A DNA stretch of 33,660 nucleotides, from positions 1-33,660 of the forward strand of contig JAVBLR010000051.1 in NCBI GenBank assembly GCA_031553395.1. The letters run 5' to 3'. Below the pieces are notes generated by a model. That model did no database searches, had not been told where the DNA came from, and was given only the letters and a program-made list of their open reading frames with translations. The translations under genes and the position numbers were made by a program. The stretch's first letter is position 1, and every line of letters begins with the position of its first letter. Positions 23,502 to 31,481 of the stretch are shown piece by piece. Source of the DNA: WRGA01 sp031553395. Its GTDB lineage: Bacteria; Bacteroidota; Bacteroidia; Bacteroidales; WRGA01.

Positions 23502-23638
23502 TTCTTTTAAATTAAGAATTAAAAATTAAGAATTAAGAAATAACATTCGACATTAACCAATTTTACAATTGAACTGTTTACCATTTATCAGGTAAGATAT
23601 TCATCAAAATAGTAAATCGTAAATTATCAAATGGTATT

Positions 23639-24046
23639 TTATTCCGGATGTTCGCAAAGTTCGGTAAGAACACTGCATGTAGATTTGGGATGGAGGAATG
23701 CGATATTAAGGCCTTCAGCTCCTTTACGCGGTTGTTTATCAATTAGCTGAATACCTTGTTTTTCTACTTCAGCCAACGCACTGGATAAATCATCAACAGC
23801 AAAGGCCAAATGATGAACGCCTTCACCTCTTTTTTCGATAAATTTTGCAATAGTACTATCTTCACTTGTTGGTTCCAACAATTCAATTTTAGTTTGTCCA
23901 ACCATAAAGAAAGCCGTTTTTACTTTTTGGTCAACAACTTCTTCAACAGAATAACAAGGCAAACCTAATACTTTTTCATAATAAGGTAAACAAGCTTCAA
24001 TACTTTTTACTGCAATTCCAATGTGTTCAATGTGAGTAGGTTTCAT
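23639..24046 (-). CDS. mce: Methylmalonyl-CoA epimerase
   Basis: A 135-residue VOC-fold enzyme that interconverts (R)- and (S)-methylmalonyl-CoA, linking methylmalonyl-CoA mutase to the decarboxylase encoded just downstream. Typical segments are MKPTHIEHIGIAVKSIE with a metal-binding His, KIELLEPT, GEGVHHLAFAVDDL with a second His region, and the final LTELCEHPE with the Glu ligand. The frame is open to 24109, but the ATG at 24046 is the family start. A TACCTTTG -7 box at 24119-24126 precedes it. It is the first gene of the operon; mutase genes are not in the window. Confidence 0.95.
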   Translation of the reverse strand: MKPTHIEHIGIAVKSIEACLPYYEKVLGLPCYSVEEVVDQKVKTAFFMVGQTKIELLEPTSEDSTIAKFIEKRGEGVHHLAFAVDDLSSALAEVEKQGIQLIDKQPRKGAEGLNIAFLHPKSTCSVLTELCEHPE

Positions 24047-24118
24047 ATCTTTACGTTTTATATAATTTGATAATATTATAATTAATTCGAATCTTGTATA
24101 ATTATACACTTAAACTCA

Positions 24119-24126
24119 CAAAGGTA
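24119..24126 (-). promoter_or_regulatory. Putative -7 box for the mce-mmd operon
   Basis: The minus strand reads TACCTTTG, an exact TAnnTTTG match, 73 bases upstream of the mce ATG. The -33 region is T-rich but lacks a clean TTTG. The leader would be about 65 bases. Confidence 0.5.
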
Positions 24127-24177
24127 ACATTTTGCTTATAATGAGAGAAGTAAAAATGGGAAAAAATTATACTGCAA

Positions 24178-25176
24178 TCACCGATCACATTTAACTAAAA
24201 TTACGGCACTTTTACTCGAATTAAATGGATTATCAGTATATACATACTTCTTTATATCTTTATCATAAAAACCCAACCATTTGAATTCAATTCTATTCTT
24301 ACCCATTCTTGTAACTTCAACTATTGGCTCATCATTATAATAACTTGATTCAATATCATATATAGAGTTTTCATCTTTAGAAAACATACACTTAAATTTA
24401 TAATGTATTTTACTATTATCGCTATTTTGTAATTTTTTTAACTGAATATAAGAGATATTAGTTGCAATAGTCAAATGGGCATCAATACTGTCATTTATAA
24501 CAAATGCAGGTTCAGCATAGATACTGCGACCTTCTAAATTCCAGCTGCCTAACAGTTTATTTTCAGGAGAATCATTAACTTCTTCACAAATATCATCATC
24601 CAAATAGTTTAAAAGTTCGTATTGTAAAGTTTGATTATTCCAAAATACAAAGAATGCCGATTTCTCAGGATAAATAATATCAATTACATCCTTATTACAA
24701 GTTTGTCCTTTCTCTAAATAAACAGATAATTTACCATTACCTTCACCTTCATAAATAACTGTTTTAATAGATTCATCCTCATAATCACCTGTTTTATAAA
24801 TAATAAAGGGAGTTATCTGTTCTTTGTAATCATTGAAAACAACTAAAAACGGAAAAATATAATCCGGATAATCCGGATTCTTATATCCTCTATATCTTAA
24901 AATCAATGCAACATCCTCTTTTCCATTTCCATTAAAGTCTCCAAAACACATAATCGGGCATTCACCAGAAGGAACAAAATCATCCAAAGGAATCAATTCT
25001 TCATTTGCATTAATCAATTTAAATTCATCCGAATGAGATGATATATAATTAATAACTTCATCAGGAATTACGCAGTCATATTGGTTTGACTTCTCTTCTT
25101 GTTGTATAGTTCCATTTGAAGCATTATTCTTACAACCAATCAAAATGAAAAATGAAAATAAAAGCACTTTATTCAT
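24178..25176 (-). CDS. Lipoprotein of unknown function
   Basis: A 332-residue protein that I do not recognise. The N terminus MNKVLLFSFFILIGC is a clear lipoprotein signal (C15). A VCBS/FG-GAP-like calcium-binding loop is visible at D80-D88 (GDFNGNGKEDVALILRY), followed by FPFLVVFNDYKEQITPF. The C-terminal third is beta-rich and may be a lipocalin-like or META-like sandwich (LLGSWNLEGRSIY opens it), but this is only a pattern. It lies 131 bases below the ABC exporter genes and upstream of nothing on the same strand before mce. A 15-base palindrome (25243-25257) lies in its upstream region. Confidence 0.7.
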   Translation of the reverse strand: MNKVLLFSFFILIGCKNNASNGTIQQEEKSNQYDCVIPDEVINYISSHSDEFKLINANEELIPLDDFVPSGECPIMCFGDFNGNGKEDVALILRYRGYKNPDYPDYIFPFLVVFNDYKEQITPFIIYKTGDYEDESIKTVIYEGEGNGKLSVYLEKGQTCNKDVIDIIYPEKSAFFVFWNNQTLQYELLNYLDDDICEEVNDSPENKLLGSWNLEGRSIYAEPAFVINDSIDAHLTIATNISYIQLKKLQNSDNSKIHYKFKCMFSKDENSIYDIESSYYNDEPIVEVTRMGKNRIEFKWLGFYDKDIKKYVYTDNPFNSSKSAVILVKCDR

Positions 25177-25242
25177 ACATCTTTTTTATTTTTTACACTA
25201 AGGTTGTATGGAACTCGCATGTTAAAAAGTCATTATCTTGAG

Positions 25243-25257
25243 TGTAAATGATTTACA
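25243..25257. promoter_or_regulatory. Perfect 15-base palindrome upstream of the lipoprotein gene
   Basis: TGTAAATGATTTACA is a 7-1-7 perfect palindrome between the ABC exporter stop and the lipoprotein start. It is not followed by a T-run, and its size suits a dimeric repressor operator. Confidence 0.35.
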
Positions 25258-25306
25258 TGCTTCGTTTCATATCTATATTTTTTATCTTAACTTTATAGAA
25301 CAAGTA

Positions 25307-27142
25307 TCAATTATCAAACTGACTATTATAGAGATTCGCATAAAATCCATTTAATTTGAGGAGTTCTTCGTGTGTTCCTTGTTCTACAATATCGCCTTCA
25401 TTCATTGCTAAAATAAGATCGGCACTACGAATAGTAGACAAACGGTGTGCAATAATAAAACTTGTTTTACCTTTCATCAGATTTTCCAAAGCTTGCTGAA
25501 TAAGCGCTTCAGTACGTGTATCAACCGAACTTGTTGCTTCATCCAATATTAAAATCTTTGGATCAGATAAAATTGTGCGAGCTATAGTTAGCAATTGTTT
25601 TTGACCTTGTGAAATATTATCCGCTTCTTCATTCAACACAAAATTATAACCATCAGGAAGTGTACGAATAAAATGATCAACATGAGCCAATCCGGCAGCC
25701 TCAAATACTTCCTCATCTGTAGCATTCAAGTTACCATACCTGATATTCTCCATAATAGAGCCATTAAACAGCCATGTATCTTGCAACACCATTCCGAAAA
25801 CATCTCTTAAATCATTGCGTTTAAATGATTTGCTATCGATACCATCCATAAGGATTGCACCTTCACCTATATCATAAAATCGCATCAATAACCGGACAAT
25901 TGTCGTTTTTCCAGCTCCAGTAGGGCCAACAATTGCAACTTTTTGCCCCGAATGAATAGTTGCACTGAAATCATCAATTATTATTTTTTCAGGAGTATAT
26001 CCAAATCTGACGTTTTTAAATTCAATATTGCCTTTTATATTATTAATTGTAACAGGATTATCGATATCCTCCGGCTCTTCTTTCTCGTGTAAGAATTCAA
26101 AGACCCGTTCGGCAGCAGCGGCAGTTGATTGAAGAATATTTGCAATTTGTGCAGTTTGTGTAACCGGCTGTGTAAACGAACGTACATATTGTATAAATGC
26201 CAAAATATCACCAACTTGTATTACTTTCCGTACAGCCAAAAATCCACCGAAGATACAAACCAACACATACCCGATATTTCCGATGAAATTCATTACCGGC
26301 ATCATTATTCCTGACAAGAACTGGGACTTTCTTGCAGATTTATACAAAACATCATTCAGTTCATTAAATTCTTTTATAGCGTCGTTTTCCTTGTTAAAAG
26401 CCTTTACAATAAGATGTCCGCCAAAAACTTCTTCAACTTCACCATTTACGTGTCCCAAATATTCTTGTTGCCGTTTAAAATATTTTTGGGAAAACCGAAT
26501 AATAAAAGAAATAAATAAAAAAGATAACGGAATAATAATCAGCGAAACCAGTGTCATCAACCAACTAATGGAAAACATCATTATCAAGATACCAATAATT
26601 GTAGTAATGGAAGAAACTATTTGAGAAAGACTTTGATTCAATGTCTGACTAATTGTATCCACATCATTGGTAACCCTTGAAAGTACCTCTCCATGCGTTT
26701 GATTATCAAAATACCGAAGCGGAAGCTTATTGATTTTTAAAGAAATCTCCTTTCTGAAATTATACGATATTTTCTGTGCAACACCCGATACAATATAATT
26801 CTGAAGAAAATTAAAAACAGCACTTAATACATATAATCCCAACAATATAAGCAACATATGAATAACAAAGGTAAAATCTATGCCCGTAGATTTTCCTGCC
26901 ACTTTATCCATAAAACCATTGAATATACTTGTTGTAGTATTTCCAATGATTTTGGGACCAACAATAGAAAAAACCGAACTCAATATCGAAAATAAAAACA
27001 CAGCAATAAAAGCCAAACGGTATGGTTTCAAGTATTTTAGTAATATTTTCATTGTAGATGAAAAGTTTTTGGCTTTTTCACCCATCGGCTTAATAGGGCC
27101 TCCTCCTCCCCTGCCCCCTTGCATTGCTCTTTCGCCTCTCAT
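25307..27142 (-). CDS. Heterodimeric ABC exporter subunit with intact catalytic site
   Basis: A 611-residue fused permease/ATPase half-transporter (MsbA/MdlB-like). Six transmembrane helices occupy about residues 35-320. The nucleotide-binding domain follows: Walker A GPTGAGKTT (about 405-413), signature NISQGQKQL (about 508), Walker B ILILDEATSSVD (about 530) with the catalytic Glu, and switch AHRLST (about 566) with the His. The signature differs from LSGGQ by having Q at the third position, as often seen in the partner of a degenerate subunit. The Gly-rich N terminus (GGRGGGG) is unusual. The start overlaps the upstream ABC gene by four bases (ATGA), so the two form one translationally coupled pair. 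The substrate is unknown; drug or lipid export is plausible. Confidence 0.93.
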   Translation of the reverse strand: MRGERAMQGGRGGGGPIKPMGEKAKNFSSTMKILLKYLKPYRLAFIAVFLFSILSSVFSIVGPKIIGNTTTSIFNGFMDKVAGKSTGIDFTFVIHMLLILLGLYVLSAVFNFLQNYIVSGVAQKISYNFRKEISLKINKLPLRYFDNQTHGEVLSRVTNDVDTISQTLNQSLSQIVSSITTIIGILIMMFSISWLMTLVSLIIIPLSFLFISFIIRFSQKYFKRQQEYLGHVNGEVEEVFGGHLIVKAFNKENDAIKEFNELNDVLYKSARKSQFLSGIMMPVMNFIGNIGYVLVCIFGGFLAVRKVIQVGDILAFIQYVRSFTQPVTQTAQIANILQSTAAAAERVFEFLHEKEEPEDIDNPVTINNIKGNIEFKNVRFGYTPEKIIIDDFSATIHSGQKVAIVGPTGAGKTTIVRLLMRFYDIGEGAILMDGIDSKSFKRNDLRDVFGMVLQDTWLFNGSIMENIRYGNLNATDEEVFEAAGLAHVDHFIRTLPDGYNFVLNEEADNISQGQKQLLTIARTILSDPKILILDEATSSVDTRTEALIQQALENLMKGKTSFIIAHRLSTIRSADLILAMNEGDIVEQGTHEELLKLNGFYANLYNSQFDN

Positions 27143-29229
27143 TGTTGTACCTCCTTTTCCTGTAATTGAGACTGAGCAATTTGTTTATATACCTCACACG
27201 TTTTTATCAGTTCGTTGTGCGTTCCTTTTCCTACAATCTTTCCCGCATCTAATACGATGATTTGTTCCGCATTCCGTATTGTACTGATTCGTTGGGAAAC
27301 AATCAGAATTGTAGCATTTTTTCCTAATTTTTCAAATAACGCCTTTCGTAGATTTGCATCCGTTTTATAATCAAGCGCCGAGAAACTATCATCAAAAATA
27401 AATATCTCCGGAGTTTTTGCCAATGCCCGTGCAATGGATAAACGTTGTTTCTGTCCTCCCGAGAAATTATTTCCACCTTGAGAAACCTTAGAATCATAAA
27501 CATTTTCCTTGGAAGAAATAAATTCAACGGCCTGTGCAATATCAGCAGCAACAATCATTTGGTCATCACTGATATTCGTTCCTCCATATTTTATGTTCGA
27601 TTCAATTGTTCCTGAGAAAAGTAAACTTTTTTGAGGAACATATCCTATCTTACTCCGTAATTCTGCTTGTTTTACTTTTCTTATATCTCTATTATCAATC
27701 AATATTTCTCCTTGTGTTACATCATAAAAACGCGGAATCAAATTGATTAATGTTGATTTTCCACTTCCCGTACCTCCTATAATAGCTGTTGTTTTTCCTT
27801 TTTCAGAAACAAAGCTGATTCCTTCCAACACATTTTCATTAGCCTCGGGATATCTAAAATATACGTTCCTGAATTCTATTTTTCCATTTACCTTATTATC
27901 AAAATGTAGCGGATTTTCAGCATCCCGAACAGTAATTTCCGTATCCAATATTTCTCCGATTCTATCAGCGGAAACCGCAGCCCGTGGCAAAATAATAGAA
28001 ACCATCGACAACATCAAAAACGACATGATTATTTGCATGGCATATTGAATAAATGCCATCATATCCCCAACCTGCATTGCATTATCCTGAATATTTTTAG
28101 CTCCAAACCAAATGATAACAATCGTTGTAATATTCATCACCAATGACATTAACGGATTCATCATTGCCATTACACGATTAACAAAAAGGTTGATTTTAGT
28201 CAAATCAATATTTGCCTTATCAAACCTTTTTTCCTCGTAATCCTGTCTTCCGAAAGCACGTATTACCTCTATTCCCGTTAAAGCTTCCCGTGTTACCAGA
28301 TTTAATTTATCAACTAATTGCTGTATCAATTTGAATTTAGGTACAGCAACAGAAAACATACTGATAACAATAATCAAAACAGCAGCAACAGCAACCCCGA
28401 TTATCCATGTCATGGCAGACTCCGTGTTCATCACTTTAAATACACCGCCAATAGCCATAATCGGCGCATAAAAACACATCCTCAGCATAATAACCAAAAC
28501 ACTTTGTATTTGCTGAATATCATTGGTCGTTCTCGTTATTAACGACGCGGTCGAAAACCGGTCAAATTCAGAATTAGAAAAATTCATGACCTTGGTAAAT
28601 AAGTTCTGCCTTAAATCCCGCCCAACTCCGGCAGCCAAACGAGCAGCAATAAAGCAAACCATAACTACCGACAACATACTGACAAGAGCAATTAATAACA
28701 TCTCTCCGCCAATACGCAATATATAATGAGTTTGTACTTTTTCTAATGAAATGCCAACAGCAGCATATTCGTTCGAAATAAAATGAATAATCTGAAAGTC
28801 AGTAGTATTTAACGAATCCGGTCTTGTATCAGCTATAATTGCTTTTGTAAAAAGGTTATTTAGTTTAACCGAAGTGCTATCATTGATATCATTTAAAACA
28901 TACACATTCTCCGTCATAGGATTTTTTGAATCAAACAAATAATCATCCAAATTATGATTCAATAATTTGCCTTTTTCTACAAGAGAATAATTATCAATTA
29001 TCTGATCATATTCTTTTTCATCCAATTTTTCTTTTATTGAATGCATTTGATTTTCCCTTATTACTTTAGGCACTGCATTTTCGATACCGTTTTTTTCGAT
29101 GCCAATATTCATAATATGGGACATATATTCGGGAAGAGATAAGTCGCAGGATGCTTGTACGCCTAAAAGAGCTACAATAATGATAATGTGAAGAATATAT
29201 GGCTTTAAATAAGAGATTAGTTTTAACAT
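27139..29229 (-). CDS. Heterodimeric ABC exporter subunit with degenerate catalytic site
   Basis: A 696-residue half-transporter (MdlA-like). The first transmembrane helix (about 10-27) is followed by an extracytoplasmic insertion of roughly 130 residues (about 33-165) before helix 2; the remaining helices run to about 430. The nucleotide-binding domain has Walker A GGTGSGKST, a canonical signature NFSGGQKQR, but Walker B FIFDDSFSALD (Asp in place of the catalytic Glu) and switch SQRIST (Gln in place of His). This pattern matches the non-hydrolysing side of heterodimeric exporters such as TM287/288. Its intact signature should complete the active site of the partner encoded downstream. A TACTTTTG -7 box lies at 29251-29258. 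Confidence 0.93.
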   Translation of the reverse strand: MLKLISYLKPYILHIIIIVALLGVQASCDLSLPEYMSHIMNIGIEKNGIENAVPKVIRENQMHSIKEKLDEKEYDQIIDNYSLVEKGKLLNHNLDDYLFDSKNPMTENVYVLNDINDSTSVKLNNLFTKAIIADTRPDSLNTTDFQIIHFISNEYAAVGISLEKVQTHYILRIGGEMLLIALVSMLSVVMVCFIAARLAAGVGRDLRQNLFTKVMNFSNSEFDRFSTASLITRTTNDIQQIQSVLVIMLRMCFYAPIMAIGGVFKVMNTESAMTWIIGVAVAAVLIIVISMFSVAVPKFKLIQQLVDKLNLVTREALTGIEVIRAFGRQDYEEKRFDKANIDLTKINLFVNRVMAMMNPLMSLVMNITTIVIIWFGAKNIQDNAMQVGDMMAFIQYAMQIIMSFLMLSMVSIILPRAAVSADRIGEILDTEITVRDAENPLHFDNKVNGKIEFRNVYFRYPEANENVLEGISFVSEKGKTTAIIGGTGSGKSTLINLIPRFYDVTQGEILIDNRDIRKVKQAELRSKIGYVPQKSLLFSGTIESNIKYGGTNISDDQMIVAADIAQAVEFISSKENVYDSKVSQGGNNFSGGQKQRLSIARALAKTPEIFIFDDSFSALDYKTDANLRKALFEKLGKNATILIVSQRISTIRNAEQIIVLDAGKIVGKGTHNELIKTCEVYKQIAQSQLQEKEVQQ

Positions 29230-29250
29230 ATACTGTCATTTACAAGACCA

Positions 29251-29258
29251 CAAAAGTA
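29251..29258 (-). promoter_or_regulatory. Putative -7 box for the ABC exporter operon
   Basis: The minus strand reads TACTTTTG, an exact TAnnTTTG match, 22 bases before the ATG at 29229. No clear -33 TTTG is seen at the usual distance. Confidence 0.4.
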
Positions 29259-29317
29259 AGAAAATAGAGAGACTATAATTTAAAAATCAAGAAAAGTATT
29301 TTTTGAAGAAGAATGAA

Positions 29318-29346
29318 AAAAGGGAAGAACAAATGCCTTCCCTTTT
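29318..29346 (-). terminator. Intrinsic terminator after the outer-membrane barrel gene
   Basis: AAAAGGGAAG (29318-29327) pairs perfectly with 29337-29346 across a 9-base loop, 23 bases past the stop. On the minus strand it is followed by T's (complement of the A-run at 29316-29320). Confidence 0.75.
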
Positions 29347-29369
29347 CTATAGGTATTATAATTCAAAAA

Positions 29370-29942
29370 TTATTTTTTGAAATCGCTTTTTACTGTACTA
29401 GCCAATTTCTTACCAGGCAAATAGATTTGTAGACCAATGTTAAGGGTCAAATTGTTTTGATACGCTTCACTACCAAATCCTACAATTCCATTATATTTTA
29501 ACAAAGCTTCCAATCCGATATTTGGTGTAACAAAATAAGCAATACCAGGACCAAAGCCGAATCCTAAACCATTAGTAGAACCGCCACCACCAAAATTTTC
29601 ACCTGCAATTCCAACATTGGCTTCTGCAAAAAACTTTGTTTGTTTTAATACACTTATATTTTTATCTGTTACAAAATAACGTCCCAAAGCACCAACACCA
29701 TATGTAAAATCAGTATCATCTAAATGTTCAATACCTAAATTAGCATAAGCACCTACAGCTATTCCGTCTTGAATAAACCATGCAGCTTTTGGTGTTAAAT
29801 TAAAACTTACAGGATTACCATCATCTAATCCTAATTTCAAGTTAGCAATATCTGCTCCAACCATTACATTACCCTTACTGATTTGCGCACTTGCAACTCC
29901 TACTACTAAAGAAAGAACAATAGAAAAGAATAGTTTTTTCAT
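29370..29942 (-). CDS. Outer-membrane beta-barrel protein (porin family)
   Basis: A 190-residue exported protein. The ATG at 29942 opens a signal peptide (MKKLFFSIVLSLVVGVASAQ). The mature part has alternating strands (GNVMVGADIANLKLGLDD, IAVGAYANLGIEHL, YGVGALGRYFVTD, LGFGFGPGIAYFVTPNIGLE), fitting an eight-stranded OmpW/OmpX-like barrel. It ends in a basic tail (KSDFKK) after the last strand. The frame extends to 29990, but that extension lacks the signal peptide. A TACCTTTG -7 box lies at 29988-29995 and a terminator at 29318-29346, so it is a single-gene unit. Function beyond the barrel class is not known. Confidence 0.85.
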   Translation of the reverse strand: MKKLFFSIVLSLVVGVASAQISKGNVMVGADIANLKLGLDDGNPVSFNLTPKAAWFIQDGIAVGAYANLGIEHLDDTDFTYGVGALGRYFVTDKNISVLKQTKFFAEANVGIAGENFGGGGSTNGLGFGFGPGIAYFVTPNIGLEALLKYNGIVGFGSEAYQNNLTLNIGLQIYLPGKKLASTVKSDFKK

Positions 29943-29987
29943 AATCAATACTTTTTTAGAATTATTAAATTGTGCAAAAATTTTCGA

Positions 29988-29995
29988 CAAAGGTA
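29988..29995 (-). promoter_or_regulatory. Putative -7 box for the barrel gene
   Basis: The minus strand reads TACCTTTG, an exact TAnnTTTG match, 46 bases before the ATG at 29942. A TTTC at 30013-30016 with a 17-base spacer may be the -33 element. Confidence 0.45.
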
Positions 29996-30161
29996 TAACA
30001 AAAAAATGAAAGGAAAGTTCTAAATCAAATATAATATTTATTACCTATCAATAGAACAATTTATTATTCAATATATTACATCAAAATAAAATACTAATAA
30101 AAATGGTATCGGATAAAAATTCACAGCATTTTATAGAATAATATATTCATTATATAAAATT

Positions 30162-31397
30162 TTATTTAAAAAACATATAAGCAATAACTATTGCGGCTAT
30201 AACTCCAGCCAAATCGGCAATCAATCCACCTTGTATAGCGTAACGTGTTTTCTTGATACCAACAGATCCAAAATATAATGCTACAATGTAAAAAGTTGTA
30301 TCGGCCGCACCTTGAAAAAGACACGATAATCTTCCTACAAAACTGTCTGGCCCATAGGTTGCCATCGCTTCTACCATCATAGCTTTTGCTCCGCTTCCGC
30401 TTAATGGTTTCATAAATGCTGTTGGTAAAGAAGGTACAAAATCAGTATTCATCCCTAAGGAACTAAAACACCAGGCTAATCCATCGATTACATATCCCAT
30501 TGCACCGGAAGCGCGAAAAACGGCTATACCAACCAACATTCCCACCAAATAAGGAATTACCTTAATCATCGTTGTAAATCCTTCTTTTGCGCCATCGATA
30601 AAAGCTTCATAGGCATTGACCTTTTTTATCAAAGCACCTGCAATAAATCCAATTATTATAGTAAGAAGAATAAAATTACTTGCTATTTTGGAAACAGTTT
30701 CCACTTTTTCTTTAGGCATGCCACTAAACAAGAAAATAATCCCTCCAATAAAAGCAATTATTCCCCCTAACCAAGCTAAAATAACCGGATCCAATAAATT
30801 TATCTTTTGTTTTGCAGCCACATATATCAATCCGACTAAACTGGATATAACGGTTGCAATAAGGATAGGAATAAATACATCTGTAGGATTTGCAGCACCT
30901 AAAATAGCCCGTTGGGCAAAAATGCTGATGGGAATTAATGTCAATCCGGAAGTGTTGAGAACCAAAAACATGATTTGAGCATTGGATGCCGTATCTTTAT
31001 TCGGATTCAGTTCCTGCAAACTATTCATCGCTTTCAAACCCAATGGAGTTGCAGCATTATCCAAGCCCAACATATTTGCCGAAAAATTCATTAATAATTG
31101 TCCGGATGCAGGATGATTTTTAGGAATTCCAGGAAACAACCGACTGAAAAATGGCCCGACAATGCGGGATAAAAAATTTACAGCTCCTGCCCTTTCGCCG
31201 ATATTCATCAATCCAAGCCACAATGTCATTACGCCTGTTAATGGCAATGCAATATCCATAACTGCCATTTTAGATGAATCGAAAGTGCTATTTATTATTT
31301 TTTCAAAAACAGTTGTATCGCCCGACCACAAATAAGAAGCAATTGCAACTATAAATGCAATCAGGAAAAAACCTATCCAGATGTAATTGAGAACCAT
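30162..31397 (-). CDS. Fused SpmA/SpmB-like nucleoside-recognition (Gate) membrane protein
   Basis: A 411-residue inner-membrane protein with about ten hydrophobic segments. The two halves correspond to the spore-maturation proteins SpmA and SpmB of Firmicutes, each with a Gate (nucleoside-recognition) domain. The first half has LMNFSANMLGLDNAATPLGL and then VLNTSGLTLIPISI; the second has FIDGAKEGFTTMIKVIPYLV and PLSGSGAKAMMVEAM. The fused form is widespread in non-sporulating Bacteroidetes, where the substrate is unknown; transport of a small solute is plausible. The ATG at 31397 begins MVLNYIWIGFF. It lies 84 bases below the M49 peptidase gene, with an inverted repeat in the gap (31409-31475). 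Confidence 0.9.
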   Translation of the reverse strand: MVLNYIWIGFFLIAFIVAIASYLWSGDTTVFEKIINSTFDSSKMAVMDIALPLTGVMTLWLGLMNIGERAGAVNFLSRIVGPFFSRLFPGIPKNHPASGQLLMNFSANMLGLDNAATPLGLKAMNSLQELNPNKDTASNAQIMFLVLNTSGLTLIPISIFAQRAILGAANPTDVFIPILIATVISSLVGLIYVAAKQKINLLDPVILAWLGGIIAFIGGIIFLFSGMPKEKVETVSKIASNFILLTIIIGFIAGALIKKVNAYEAFIDGAKEGFTTMIKVIPYLVGMLVGIAVFRASGAMGYVIDGLAWCFSSLGMNTDFVPSLPTAFMKPLSGSGAKAMMVEAMATYGPDSFVGRLSCLFQGAADTTFYIVALYFGSVGIKKTRYAIQGGLIADLAGVIAAIVIAYMFFK

Positions 31398-31408
31398 ATT
31401 TTTAAGAT

Positions 31409-31475
31409 AAAAAGTAAAAGGTAAAAGGTAAAAGGGCTATGTATTTTTCACCTTTTACTTTTCACCTTTTACCTT
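31409..31475 (-). terminator. AAAAGGTAAAA-type inverted repeat after the M49 gene
   Basis: The left arm (31409-31434) and right arm (31449-31475) are A/G-rich and C/T-rich copies that pair over most of their length, with a 14-base loop. The unit GTAAAAG is repeated within each arm. It lies just below the M49 stop on the minus strand and matches the hairpins at 9287 and 9383. Confidence 0.5.
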
Positions 31476-31481
31476 GTGTTA

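Noticed and set aside
23016..23515. Overlapping plus-strand open frames opposite mmdA
   Set aside because: They are antisense to a conserved carboxyltransferase gene and have no independent support.
30128..30160. Terminator below the SpmA/SpmB-like gene
   Set aside because: The stem is only eight A/T pairs with a 17-base loop in very AT-rich DNA, so it is not distinguishable from chance.
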